From Bacillota bacterium (GTDB lineage: Bacteria; Bacillota; Clostridia; Clostridiales; Clostridiaceae), in NCBI GenBank assembly GCA_017861315.1, contig JAGFXP010000002.1, positions 1 to 64,000 on the forward strand: a DNA stretch of 64,000 bases, given 5' to 3'. How positions within the stretch are numbered: the stretch's first letter is position 1; every line of letters starts with the position of its first letter. The position numbers and the translations under genes are program-made. Under the pieces are notes generated by a model. It ran no database searches. It saw nothing but the letters and a program-made list of their open reading frames with translations, and was not told where the DNA came from. Below are positions 26,241 to 34,443 of this stretch, piece by piece.

Positions 26241-26519
26241 TTGAATTACGTCTATATTCTTGAATGCTTCGACAAGAGCCTATACACAGGCTATACAAAT
26301 AACCTTGAAAAAAGGATCATGACCCACAACAGCGGCAAGGGAGCCAAGTACACCCGCTGCAGGCTTCCAGTGAAGCTCGTTTACTATGAGGAATTTGAAA
26401 CAAAAAGCGAAGCCATGAAGCGGGAATACACCATAAAGCAGCTGACGCGGGACGAGAAAACCGATCTTATTAAGGATTCCAATTATACATACATTGCAAC
26501 CGAAAAGGGGAAACTGTAG
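26241..26519 (+). CDS. GIY-YIG nuclease-domain protein (UPF0213/YhbQ type)
   Basis: A 92-residue single-domain GIY-YIG protein: [24 protein letters not shown] contains the YVY...YTG pair and the catalytic Arg, and [15 protein letters not shown] the later helix. Family members are annotated as putative endonucleases; their cellular substrate is not established, though placement after a DNA glycosylase fits a repair role. The start is TTG at 26241 with AGGAGG at 8 bases. Confidence 0.9.
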   Translation: MNYVYILECFDKSLYTGYTNNLEKRIMTHNSGKGAKYTRCRLPVKLVYYEEFETKSEAMKREYTIKQLTRDEKTDLIKDSNYTYIATEKGKL

Positions 26520-27320
26520 ATGAAAGAGCTATATACAATAGGCGAAACATCCGCTCTTATGGCCGTGACGGTCCCAACTTTGAGATATTATGAGAAGGTT
26601 GGACTTTTGCTGCCTCACTATACTGATCCTAAAACAGGCTACAGATATTACACATTTAATCAATTTCACTTTATCGACAGGATAAAATACCTTCAGAAGT
26701 TCGGTTTGTCATTGGACAACATAAAGGTTATTATACACTCAGGCAGTGTTGACAAGCTTCTGCCCTTCCTTGAACAGCAGAAACATGACTATCAGAAACA
26801 ATTAAAGGACATTCAGGCAACAATCAAAGATATTCAGTGGTATATAGATTACTTTACTTACCTTAATAAAGGTGAAAATACAAACAGCCTTTACAAAGTG
26901 CAGCTTGAAGAAAGATATGCCATATCAGTACCGGGTTATCCTGAGGAAAGTCCGATCTCAAACATGGAGGTTCGGCTTGCAGCGGCAAAAGCAAGGCCTG
27001 AACTTAAAACCCTAAATTACCTCAGGCAGTATGCGTATATTGTTGACTTCGACAAATTAACGCAAAATAAATTTTCGGCACACAACTACATGATTTATCT
27101 GCGCGAAAAACCTGATTTTCACACAGAATACCTGATTGAAATACCAGCCGGAGAGTATCTGTGCTACCGCGCAAGGATACTTACTGAGGATTGGGATCCG
27201 TCAGTTATCTCGGAGTTTTTCAAGGGCAAGCCGAAACCAAGATTGATTATTGCAAACGAATTCGAGGAGAATCTGGTCGAATACATGGATACACAATATG
27301 AGATACAGATTCTATTATAG
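26520..27320 (+). CDS. MerR-family transcriptional regulator with effector-binding domain
   Basis: A 266-residue activator of the BmrR/TipA-like class. The N-terminal MerR winged helix (LYTIGETSALMAVTVPTLRYYEKVGLL, about 1-75) is followed by a coiled-coil dimer helix (about 80-120) and a C-terminal domain (about 125-266) with the GyrI-like strand pattern that binds hydrophobic ligands. It begins immediately after the GIY-YIG stop. Sixty bases past its end lies a promoter with the 19-base spacer typical of MerR targets, so it probably controls the PLP lyase and permease genes that follow. Confidence 0.88.
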   Translation: MKELYTIGETSALMAVTVPTLRYYEKVGLLLPHYTDPKTGYRYYTFNQFHFIDRIKYLQKFGLSLDNIKVIIHSGSVDKLLPFLEQQKHDYQKQLKDIQATIKDIQWYIDYFTYLNKGENTNSLYKVQLEERYAISVPGYPEESPISNMEVRLAAAKARPELKTLNYLRQYAYIVDFDKLTQNKFSAHNYMIYLREKPDFHTEYLIEIPAGEYLCYRARILTEDWDPSVISEFFKGKPKPRLIIANEFEENLVEYMDTQYEIQILL

Positions 27321-27337
27321 TTCAGTAATTAATATCG

Positions 27338-27368
27338 AAGCAGAGCAGAGATGTTTCTGCTTTATTTT
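27338..27368 (+). terminator. Probable terminator after merR gene
   Basis: AAGCAGA (27338-27344) pairs with TCTGCTT (27356-27362) and is followed by a T-rich tail. The stem is short. Confidence 0.5.
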
Positions 27369-27380
27369 TATGCTTTTTTA

Positions 27381-27411
27381 TTGACTCTCACCTTAGATTA
27401 GAGTTTAAAAT
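27381..27411 (+). promoter_or_regulatory. MerR-type promoter with 19-base spacer and dyad
   Basis: TTGACT (27381-27386) and TAAAAT (27406-27411) are 19 bases apart, too far for unaided sigma-A but the hallmark of MerR-activated promoters. The spacer contains ACTCT...AGAGT (27384-27388 and 27400-27404), arms around an 11-base centre, the expected operator geometry. The leader to the lyase start is about 100 bases. Confidence 0.75.
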
Positions 27412-27514
27412 GCAATTAGCAGGCAGCAGATTGCTATTATTATTCCACTTTTGATCGCGACAAAAGTGAACAGCTTGATCCTTCTGTCTGGAATCTTTAT
27501 TAGCAGGTGATGCA

Positions 27515-28708
27515 ATGATAGAAAAGAAGTACGGCAGCAATACCGAAATATTATACAAGGGTGCGGATATATCGGAATGCAACATGCATCCTGAGGCTCC
27601 GCCGATATGTCCCTCGACTGCATACATTATGGCAGACATGGATGAATATGATTACGTGAATTCAGGCAATGGCGGTTACTTCTACAGCCGCACCGCAAAT
27701 CCTAACAGGGACAGCCTTTCAGAATTAATTTCATACCTCGAAAACGGCGAAAGCAGTATTATTTGTTCTTCCGGAATGGCTGCAATTTCCACCGCTCTCC
27801 TAACGTTCTCAAACTGCGGCGACCACATAGTTGCAAGCAGCAGCATCTATGGCGAGACCATAGAATTGTTCAATGACATGCTCTCCCGCTTTGGCATCGA
27901 GATTACTTATGTTGATTTTTCCGATATCGAAGCCGTAAAAAATGCTGTGCGCCAGAATACAAGGATCATCTTCACTGAGATAATTTCAAACCCGTTGATC
28001 AGTGTAATTGATATTGAGAAGATTGTAGATATCGCACATCGAGCAGGCTCGCTCGTCATTGTCGACAGCACCTTTACAACCCCTCTCGTAATCAAGCCTT
28101 TAGATTTTGGTGTTGACATTGTAATCCAAAGCTTAACAAAATTTTATAATGGCCACAGCGATGTCACCGCCGGTTCAGTAACCTCTTCCGCAGAACTGTG
28201 CAAAAAGATGTATTCATCGCAGCTGAGGCTGGGATGCTGTTTAGATCCAAACAGCTCATGGCTTGCACTCCGCGGAATTAGGACGATGGGCCTCAGAGTC
28301 AGTAAACAGATAGAGAATGCCCAGCTTCTTGCAGAAGCATTAAGCAACAATCGCCACGTTCGAAAGGTCAATTACCCCGGATTGAAATCCCATCCTCAGC
28401 ATGTACTTGCAGAAAGGATATTCACCAAAGGTTACGGCGCAATGATAAGCTTCTGTGTTGAAGACAGCCGCGATAAGGTAAACGCTTTCATGCACGAATT
28501 AAGACTGGTTAAATATCTTGGAACCCTTGGAGGCTATCGCACCTCAATCGCCCATCCGGCAACCGCTTTCCGGTTTGATTTTACACAGGAGGAACTTATA
28601 AAAATGGGGATGAGCGAGGGGTTAATCAGAATCTCTGTAGGAATCGAGGATATAGATGATCTTATTCATGACTTTACGCAGGCGCTGGAGGTTTTCAACG
28701 CCCGCTAA
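27515..28708 (+). CDS. Cys/Met-metabolism PLP enzyme (methionine gamma-lyase or cystathionine gamma-synthase type)
   Basis: A 397-residue fold-type I PLP enzyme. Seen are YSRTANPNRDSLSE (PLP phosphate contacts), SGMAAIS (cofactor loop), DSTFTTPLVIKPLDFG and the Schiff-base lysine in SLTKFYNGHSDV at about K209. Family members cleave or form C-S bonds of methionine, cystathionine, homocysteine or O-acyl-homoserine; motifs alone do not separate these. Its neighbour is an amino-acid permease and its promoter appears MerR-controlled, so a catabolic lyase acting on an imported amino acid is likelier than biosynthesis. It is 29 bases before the permease. Confidence 0.85.
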   Translation: MIEKKYGSNTEILYKGADISECNMHPEAPPICPSTAYIMADMDEYDYVNSGNGGYFYSRTANPNRDSLSELISYLENGESSIICSSGMAAISTALLTFSNCGDHIVASSSIYGETIELFNDMLSRFGIEITYVDFSDIEAVKNAVRQNTRIIFTEIISNPLISVIDIEKIVDIAHRAGSLVIVDSTFTTPLVIKPLDFGVDIVIQSLTKFYNGHSDVTAGSVTSSAELCKKMYSSQLRLGCCLDPNSSWLALRGIRTMGLRVSKQIENAQLLAEALSNNRHVRKVNYPGLKSHPQHVLAERIFTKGYGAMISFCVEDSRDKVNAFMHELRLVKYLGTLGGYRTSIAHPATAFRFDFTQEELIKMGMSEGLIRISVGIEDIDDLIHDFTQALEVFNAR

Positions 28709-28737
28709 CCAGAAATTAAAAATGAGAGGAGAAAATC

Positions 28738-30234
28738 ATGAGTGTGGATATAGAAAAGATTACTGAACTGTCAAAACCATCAGAAGAGAATGTATTGAAA
28801 CGAACGCTCAAGGCAAGGCATATGAACATGATTGCAATCGGAGGAGCTATCGGCACAGGCCTGTTTTTTGCCAGCGGCAGTGCTGTTAGCAATGCCGGAC
28901 CTGGCGGAGCGGTATTGGCTTACTCCGTAATGGGAATTCTGGTATATTTCCTGATGACCTCCCTTGGCGAAATGGCAACTATGATGCCTGTATCCGGTTC
29001 TTTTGAAACCTATGCCACAAGGTTTGTAGACCCTGCTTTAGGGTTTACTCTTGGATGGAACTACTGGTTCTGCTGGGCAGTATGTGTAGCAGCTGAACTT
29101 GTTGCGGGCTCTCTGGTTGTCAAATTCTGGTTTCCGGACACAAACACAACTTTGTGGAGCATGCTTTTCCTTATAATTCTGTTTGCACTGAACAGCATGT
29201 CGGCAAGAGCCTACGGGGAAGGTGAATATTGGTTTGCAGGCATAAAAGTCATTACAATAATCGTATTCCTTATAGTAGGAGTCCTAATGATATTCGGCAT
29301 ACTCGGAGGCAAATCAGTCGGTTTTGCCAACTGGGTTTTACAGGATGACCTGGGAAGAAGCGGGCCTTTTGTCGGGGGGATTACTGCGATAGTCAATGTG
29401 TTTTTGGTTGCCGGTTTCTCCTTCTCGGGCACAGAGCTTGTAGGCCTTGCTGCCGGAGAATCCGAAAATCCTCAGGAAAATGTTCCCAAGGCTATCAAAA
29501 CCGTATTCTGGCGAATTCTGCTGTTTTATATTGGTGCAATTATTATTATCGGCTTTCTTATACCTTTTACGGATCCAAACCTTTTGAAAAGCGGGGCAGA
29601 CAACATAGCCTACAGCCCATTCACCATGGTTTTCCAAAGATCGGGGATTGCTCTGGCAGCCGGCCTTATGAATGCAGTCATATTGACTTCTGTTCTATCC
29701 TGCGGAAATTCAGGCCTGTATGCCGCATCCCGAATGCTCTACTCTATGGCCAAGGAAGGAAAAGCTCCAAAATTATTTTCGAAAGTCAATAAGAGAGGAA
29801 TTCCTATGAATGCACTTTGCGGTACAGCGGCAGTTGCCTGCAGCGCCTTCTTTGCGTCACTTATAGGTGACGGCAAGATCTACTACATACTCTATAACGC
29901 CTCAGGCATAACGGCGTTCTTCGCCTGGCTGGGAATAGCAATATGCCACTACAGGTTCAGAAAAGCCTATATAGCTCAAGGCTATAAACTCGAAGATCTA
30001 AAATACAGAGCCAAATGGTTCCCTCTCGGACCGATTATGGCTGCAATCCTCTGCACAATCGTCATCTTATTTTCCAACATATGGATATTTCAGGCTGAAA
30101 CCTTCAGCTGGTTTGATTTTATAACTAACTATATGACCATCCCTCTGTTCTTTTGTCTTTTCATAGTTTATAAAATCGTTAATAAAACAAAAAAGGTGCC
30201 TCTTGAAGAATGCGATTTTAACTACGAAGACTGA
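28738..30234 (+). CDS. Amino-acid permease, APC superfamily (AAT family)
   Basis: A 498-residue membrane transporter with 12 predicted helices. The N-terminal RTLKARHMNMIAIGGAIGTGLF signature (helix 1 unwound region) and LGEMATMMPVSGSFETYATRFVDP are characteristic of the amino-acid transporter family that includes LysP, AroP and GabP. Substrate specificity cannot be assigned. Co-transcription with the upstream PLP lyase suggests uptake of methionine, cysteine or a related amino acid. A long bidirectional terminator ends the operon. Confidence 0.93.
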   Translation: MSVDIEKITELSKPSEENVLKRTLKARHMNMIAIGGAIGTGLFFASGSAVSNAGPGGAVLAYSVMGILVYFLMTSLGEMATMMPVSGSFETYATRFVDPALGFTLGWNYWFCWAVCVAAELVAGSLVVKFWFPDTNTTLWSMLFLIILFALNSMSARAYGEGEYWFAGIKVITIIVFLIVGVLMIFGILGGKSVGFANWVLQDDLGRSGPFVGGITAIVNVFLVAGFSFSGTELVGLAAGESENPQENVPKAIKTVFWRILLFYIGAIIIIGFLIPFTDPNLLKSGADNIAYSPFTMVFQRSGIALAAGLMNAVILTSVLSCGNSGLYAASRMLYSMAKEGKAPKLFSKVNKRGIPMNALCGTAAVACSAFFASLIGDGKIYYILYNASGITAFFAWLGIAICHYRFRKAYIAQGYKLEDLKYRAKWFPLGPIMAAILCTIVILFSNIWIFQAETFSWFDFITNYMTIPLFFCLFIVYKIVNKTKKVPLEECDFNYED

Positions 30235-30256
30235 CAACAAATCCTGAACACCTGAA

Positions 30257-30301
30257 AAAGGTCTGTTACTCAACAGCTGCTTGGTTGAGTAACAGACCTT
30301 T
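30257..30301. terminator. Strong bidirectional terminator between permease and prfC
   Basis: Eighteen-bp perfect stem (30257-30274 with 30284-30301) and a 9-base loop; A and T runs at the ends serve both converging genes. Confidence 0.92.
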
Positions 30302-30312
30302 CTATATGTTCA

Positions 30313-31905
30313 TTATTCGCTCTTGCCTATATCTGAAAGCACAAGTCCTTTGTTGTGGTCGAGAGCCCAGCCTATTGACCATTCGCTCTGGAAAATCAGC
30401 AGGTTTCTGCCCTTAAGGTCTTTAACCTTCTTAGTATCGCTAGTAACAACAAGGTCGTCAACATTCGTTTTACTCTCCTCTATCCATCTGACAAATTTGT
30501 ACGGAAGCCTGTCTATCTTCATGTCAACATTGTATTCATTCTTCATCCTGTATTCAAGCACCTCAAACTGAAGCACACCCACTACTCCGACAATGATCTC
30601 CTCGATGCCTATATGGATTTCCTTGAAAACCTGTATGGCGCCTTCCTGTGAGATCTCTGATATGCCCTTTATGAACTGCTTCCTCTTCATGGTGTCCACC
30701 GTCTTTACGCGCGCGAAATGCTCCGGCGCAAACACAGGTATCCCTTCAAACTTGAACCTTTTTGATCCGCTGCAGAGCGTATCGCCTATGCTGAATATGC
30801 CCGGATCGAATACGCCAATGATATCTCCTGCATAAGCCTCCTCAACTATCTCCCTGTCCTGAGCAAGGAACTGCTGAGGCTGTGCAAGCTTTATCTTGCC
30901 GCCGCCCTGTACATGGTATACCTCCATGCCCTTCTTGAACTTGCCTGAACAGATCCTCATGAAGGATATCCTGTCCCTGTGGGCAGGATTCATGTTCGCC
31001 TGTATCTTGAACACAAACGCGGAGAAATCTTCTGAATAAACATCGATTTCACCCTGATCTGACATTCTAGGCGTAGGCGGAGTTGTAAGTTTCAAAAATT
31101 GCTCCAAAAACGGCTCCACGCCGAAATTGGTGAGCGCGCTCCCGAAAAATACAGGCGTCAGTTCGCCGCTTCTTACCTTTTTTATGTCGAACTCGTCTCC
31201 GGCTATGTCGAGAAGCTCTATGTCCTCCATAAGCTTGCCGTGAAGCGAGCTGCCCAGAAGCTCCTGGAAGACTATGTCGTCCACCTTGCCTTCGACTGAC
31301 TCAACTTCTGTCTGACCGTGCTTTCCGCCGCTGAACAGCTCTATGAGGTTTTTCTGCCTGTCGAAAACCCCTCTGAAATCGGAACCGGAACCTATAGGCC
31401 AGTTCATGGGATATGATTTAATGCTGAGCACATTCTCGATGTCTTCCATGAGTTCGAATGGATCCCGGCTCTCCCTGTCCATCTTGTTTATGAATGTAAA
31501 AACAGGTATGCCTCTCATCCTGCATACATGGAATAATTTCTTGGTCTGCTCTTCGACACCTTTTGCTGCGTCTACAACCATGACTGCACTGTCTGCAGCC
31601 ATAAGTGTTCTGTATGTATCTTCACTGAAATCCTGATGTCCCGGAGTGTCCAGGATGTTTATGCAGAATCCATCGTAATTGAACTGCATAACGGATGATG
31701 TAACAGATATTCCCCTCTGCTTCTCGATTTCCATCCAGTCCGAAACAGCATGCTTAGCCGACTTTCTCGCCTTAACGGACCCAGCGAGCCTTATGGCGCC
31801 TCCGTAAAGAAGGAATTTTTCGGTCAGCGTGGTTTTACCCGCATCCGGATGGGAAATTATCGCAAAGGTTCTTCTTCTTTCAATTTCTTTTATTAAATCT
31901 GACAC
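30313..31905 (-). CDS. prfC: Peptide chain release factor 3
   Basis: RF3, 530 residues, a translational GTPase that recycles RF1/RF2 from the ribosome. G-domain motifs are SHPDAGKTTL (G1), DTPGHQDF (G3) and NKMD (G4); the RF3-specific C-terminal domain follows. An in-frame reading can be taken from 31935, but the GTG at 31905, 8 bases after AAGAGGAG, gives SDLIKEIERRRTFAIISHPDAGKT and matches the family length (529 in E. coli). It is monocistronic. Confidence 0.95.
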   Translation of the reverse strand: MSDLIKEIERRRTFAIISHPDAGKTTLTEKFLLYGGAIRLAGSVKARKSAKHAVSDWMEIEKQRGISVTSSVMQFNYDGFCINILDTPGHQDFSEDTYRTLMAADSAVMVVDAAKGVEEQTKKLFHVCRMRGIPVFTFINKMDRESRDPFELMEDIENVLSIKSYPMNWPIGSGSDFRGVFDRQKNLIELFSGGKHGQTEVESVEGKVDDIVFQELLGSSLHGKLMEDIELLDIAGDEFDIKKVRSGELTPVFFGSALTNFGVEPFLEQFLKLTTPPTPRMSDQGEIDVYSEDFSAFVFKIQANMNPAHRDRISFMRICSGKFKKGMEVYHVQGGGKIKLAQPQQFLAQDREIVEEAYAGDIIGVFDPGIFSIGDTLCSGSKRFKFEGIPVFAPEHFARVKTVDTMKRKQFIKGISEISQEGAIQVFKEIHIGIEEIIVGVVGVLQFEVLEYRMKNEYNVDMKIDRLPYKFVRWIEESKTNVDDLVVTSDTKKVKDLKGRNLLIFQSEWSIGWALDHNKGLVLSDIGKSE

Positions 31906-31994
31906 TGAACCCGCTCCTCTTAATTGATTAATCAAGTATTATCTACATGAATGATTTTAACTGTATTACTTATGCATGTCAACAAATACAACAA

Positions 31995-32025
31995 AGAAAA
32001 AAAAGGCTGTATGTTAATACAGCCT
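31995..32025 (-). terminator. Terminator after trpS
   Basis: Stem AGGCTGTAT (32004-32012) with 32017-32025, then eight T residues on the minus strand. Confidence 0.92.
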
Positions 32026-32031
32026 CACTGA

Positions 32032-33033
32032 CTATCTCGGAATGAATCCGATTTTTTTCATCATCTTCCTTACTGTCTTGTTTGCAACAGCCGAAGCCTT
32101 ATCAGCGCCTTTTCTGTATATAGCTTCAAGCTGCTCCTTGTCCTCTACAAGCTCCCTTGCCCTCTTCTGTATAGGCTCAAGATCTGCAATCAGCGCCTCG
32201 GCGACGTCTATCTTGAACTGCGCATAACCTTGTCCCTCATATTTCTTTTCCATAGCTTCGAAGGACATGCCTGTAGCGCAGTTCAGCAGTGTCATGAGGT
32301 TCTTTATTCCAGGCTGCTCGTCGCTGTACTTGACAACCCCGATGCTGTCGGTAACGCTTCTGCTGATCTTCTTCCTTATTACTTCGGCCGGATCCATCAT
32401 CAGAATATAGCTGTTAGGATTGTCTGAGGACTTTGACATTTTCTTTGTTGGCTCCTGGAGGTCCATTACCTTTGCCCCTGTTTCGCCGAGGTATATTTCT
32501 GGTATGGTCAGTGTCGGGCTGTATATGTTGTTGAACCTCTCCGCCAGATCCCTGGTGAGCTCTATGTGCTGTTTCTGGTCAATTCCCACCGGAACCAGGT
32601 CAGTGTTGTAGAGTAGTATGTCTCCGGCCATCAGTGCAGGGTAGTCGAATAAGCCGGCACTAACGGAGGCATCACCGTATCTCGCGGATTTGTCCTTGAA
32701 CTGAGTCATCCTGGACAGCTCCCCGATGTATGTGTAGCAGTTCAGCAGCCATGCTATTTCAGCATGGGCCGGCACGTGTGACTGAATGAACAGCGTGTTC
32801 TTGTCCGGGTCAACGCCGGCTGCTACATAAAGGGACAGGACTTCAAGAGTTCTTCTCCTGAGGTCCTTAGGCTCCTGCCTTACAGTTATGGCGTGCATGT
32901 CAACCACGCAGTAGAAACAGTCGTATTCGTCCTGGAGCTTCACCCAGTTCTTTATGGCCCCGTAGTAGTTCCCTATCGTAAGGTTTCCCGAAGGCTGAAT
33001 TCCGCTGAATATTACTTTCTTCTTATCTTCCAT
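32032..33033 (-). CDS. trpS: Tryptophanyl-tRNA synthetase
   Basis: A 333-residue class I enzyme charging tRNA-Trp. The HIGH-type motif lies in SGIQPSGNLTIGNYYGA, the substrate motif in DYPALMAGDILLY, and KMSKS is KKMSKSSDN near residue 197. The ATG at 33033 has TTGGAGG at ideal spacing; upstream codons to 33081 belong to the leader terminator. A tryptophan T-box precedes it, and the cognate tRNA-Trp gene is in this window at 15745-15819. Confidence 0.96.
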   Translation of the reverse strand: MEDKKKVIFSGIQPSGNLTIGNYYGAIKNWVKLQDEYDCFYCVVDMHAITVRQEPKDLRRRTLEVLSLYVAAGVDPDKNTLFIQSHVPAHAEIAWLLNCYTYIGELSRMTQFKDKSARYGDASVSAGLFDYPALMAGDILLYNTDLVPVGIDQKQHIELTRDLAERFNNIYSPTLTIPEIYLGETGAKVMDLQEPTKKMSKSSDNPNSYILMMDPAEVIRKKISRSVTDSIGVVKYSDEQPGIKNLMTLLNCATGMSFEAMEKKYEGQGYAQFKIDVAEALIADLEPIQKRARELVEDKEQLEAIYRKGADKASAVANKTVRKMMKKIGFIPR

Positions 33034-33063
33034 TTTCGTTACCTCCAATATATTAATAAATAT

Positions 33064-33320
33064 AAAAAACCCTATTGTCATTACAACAATAGGGCGTAAT
33101 TACCGCTGTGCCACCTAAATTCGAAAGCTTAGCTTTCCTCTTAAGGGTATCCATCGAATACCCTGCCTCTGTAACATGAAGCACACGTCACAGGCTACTA
33201 CTATTTCACCCGTCTCCTCAGAGACCCATTCAACCCAATCATAACTGCCTCGCTCCCAGCGCCCGAGGCTCTCTTCAAATCTGTTTTTGGACCTACTTGC
33301 TTCTCTTCATTGAAATTATT
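33064..33320 (-). ncRNA. T-box leader of trpS, tryptophan (TGG) specifier
   Basis: Basal stem AGAGA/TCTCT, S-turn AGTA, specifier TGG at 33226-33228 with one G before the helix, AGAGAG distal stem. The T-box motif is variant, TGGCACAGCGG (TGGC at 33110-33113), matching discriminator G of the tRNA-Trp encoded here. Terminator with arms CCCTATTGT / ACAATAGGG and T-run closes the leader. Confidence 0.95.
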
Positions 33321-33335
33321 CTATTCATTTGTACT

Positions 33336-33365
33336 ATATTAATACTAACAAACCACTGTTGTCAA
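33336..33365 (-). promoter_or_regulatory. Sigma-A promoter of trpS leader
   Basis: TTGACA (33360-33365) and TAATAT (33336-33341), 18-base spacer. The -35 abuts the last base of the desulfoferrodoxin gene. Confidence 0.8.
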
Positions 33366-33740
33366 CTACTTTTTCCAAAGACCGTGGAGGTTGCAGTATG
33401 CTCTTGCCTCGAGAACCTCCCCTTTGACAGCGAATGTAGCCTCCGGCTTCATACCCGGTTTAAGGTATTTCCTTAAGACTTTTTCTGCAGTGAGTATCTC
33501 TATCCACTCTATGTAGTGGGTGTCTATCATAGGATGCTCAACCTCTCCGACCTTGATGTGCACTTTTCCTTCAATCATTTCGATCACAGGAACATGCTTT
33601 TCCTTCGTAGCATCAACAGTGTTTGGAACCATCAGCTTCATAGGCTGCCCGCAGCATACGAGCTCTCCCACGCCGGTGTGAACCACTTCCACCATATTTC
33701 CGCATACTTCGCATTTGTATACTTCGTTAAGCTGAGTCAT
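33366..33740 (-). CDS. dfx: Desulfoferrodoxin (superoxide reductase, class I)
   Basis: A 124-residue two-iron superoxide reductase, reducing superoxide to hydrogen peroxide without making oxygen, typical of anaerobes. The N-terminal desulforedoxin centre has C10, C13, C29 and C30. The catalytic iron site has H49, H69, H75, H119 and C116 as ligands, with E47 and K48 (EKHVP) as the usual second-sphere residues. GAGGAGGAG ribosome site. Ends one base before the trpS promoter; no terminator is evident between them. Confidence 0.97.
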   Translation of the reverse strand: MTQLNEVYKCEVCGNMVEVVHTGVGELVCCGQPMKLMVPNTVDATKEKHVPVIEMIEGKVHIKVGEVEHPMIDTHYIEWIEILTAEKVLRKYLKPGMKPEATFAVKGEVLEARAYCNLHGLWKK

Positions 33741-33911
33741 ATTTATCTCCTCCTCTAAATAGAAAGTATCGTTTAATATATATTATACAACCTAATGCGG
33801 ATATTGTCATAATTTTCTGCGATATTATCTTGGTTTGAAAGAATATGCGGCAATATGCTATAATGTTTACGATTCCATCTCATAAATATTCAAAAGTTAG
33901 GAGTGTGCAAT

Positions 33912-34391
33912 TTGAAAAAAATAGTTCTTGCACTGATATCAGTTATGCTATTGTCTGCCGCAGTTATGTCCGGCTGCGGAAATTCGGTTTCATCTTTTAT
34001 CAAGGATGAAATAAATCCCAAAATCGAAGTCATGGGAATAGGGCTCGGCATGTCGGAAGAGGAGGTTTTCAAGCTTGCTGGTTCTGACGGGGAGAAAGCT
34101 CTCTGCACCCAGGGCTACGAGTATGCTTATTCAGACAAGAAGCTGAACATAGGCTTTAACTCTGAAACTTCCACTGTAAGGAGGATAACTACCAAGAATC
34201 AGGATACCTCTGTTTTCGGTATCAAACCCGGAATGACAATTGACGAAGCTTTCTCGAAAATCGAGGGGAGCGGTTTCTCAAAGGATGCCGATTCAAACTA
34301 CAAATTCCACAAGGAAAATATTACGCTTACGGTATTGTCAATGGAAGGAACCTTGGCAGACGGCGTGACCATAGAGATTGATCCTGAATAG
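33912..34391 (+). CDS. Small predicted lipoprotein
   Basis: A 159-residue secreted lipoprotein. Signal peptide with lipobox VMSGC (C22), then two similar halves each with a GxGMSxEEV / GMTIDEAF-type helix, reminiscent of SmpA/BamE-like or repeat-type small lipoproteins (KIEVMGIGLGMSEEEVFKLAG and SVFGIKPGMTIDEAFSKIEG). Start is TTG at 33912, 8 bases after AGGAG; a GTG at 33903 overlaps that site. Function unknown. It is alone between divergent and convergent neighbours. Confidence 0.75.
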   Translation: MKKIVLALISVMLLSAAVMSGCGNSVSSFIKDEINPKIEVMGIGLGMSEEEVFKLAGSDGEKALCTQGYEYAYSDKKLNIGFNSETSTVRRITTKNQDTSVFGIKPGMTIDEAFSKIEGSGFSKDADSNYKFHKENITLTVLSMEGTLADGVTIEIDPE

Positions 34392-34394
34392 CAG

Positions 34395-34440
34395 AATGGC
34401 TGCTGCAAAATTATGATTTTGCAGCAGCCATTTTTATTAT
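34395..34440 (+). terminator. Strong terminator after the small lipoprotein gene
   Basis: Seventeen-bp stem (34395-34411 with 34416-34432), 4-base loop, T-rich tail to 34440 on the plus strand. It may also shield lysA read-through, though the minus side lacks a T-run. Confidence 0.9.
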
Positions 34441-34443
34441 ATT

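Noticed and set aside
31906..31935. N-terminal extension of prfC to 31935
   Set aside because: The GTG at 31905 has AAGAGGAG at 8 bases and gives the standard RF3 length; the extension contains that ribosome site.
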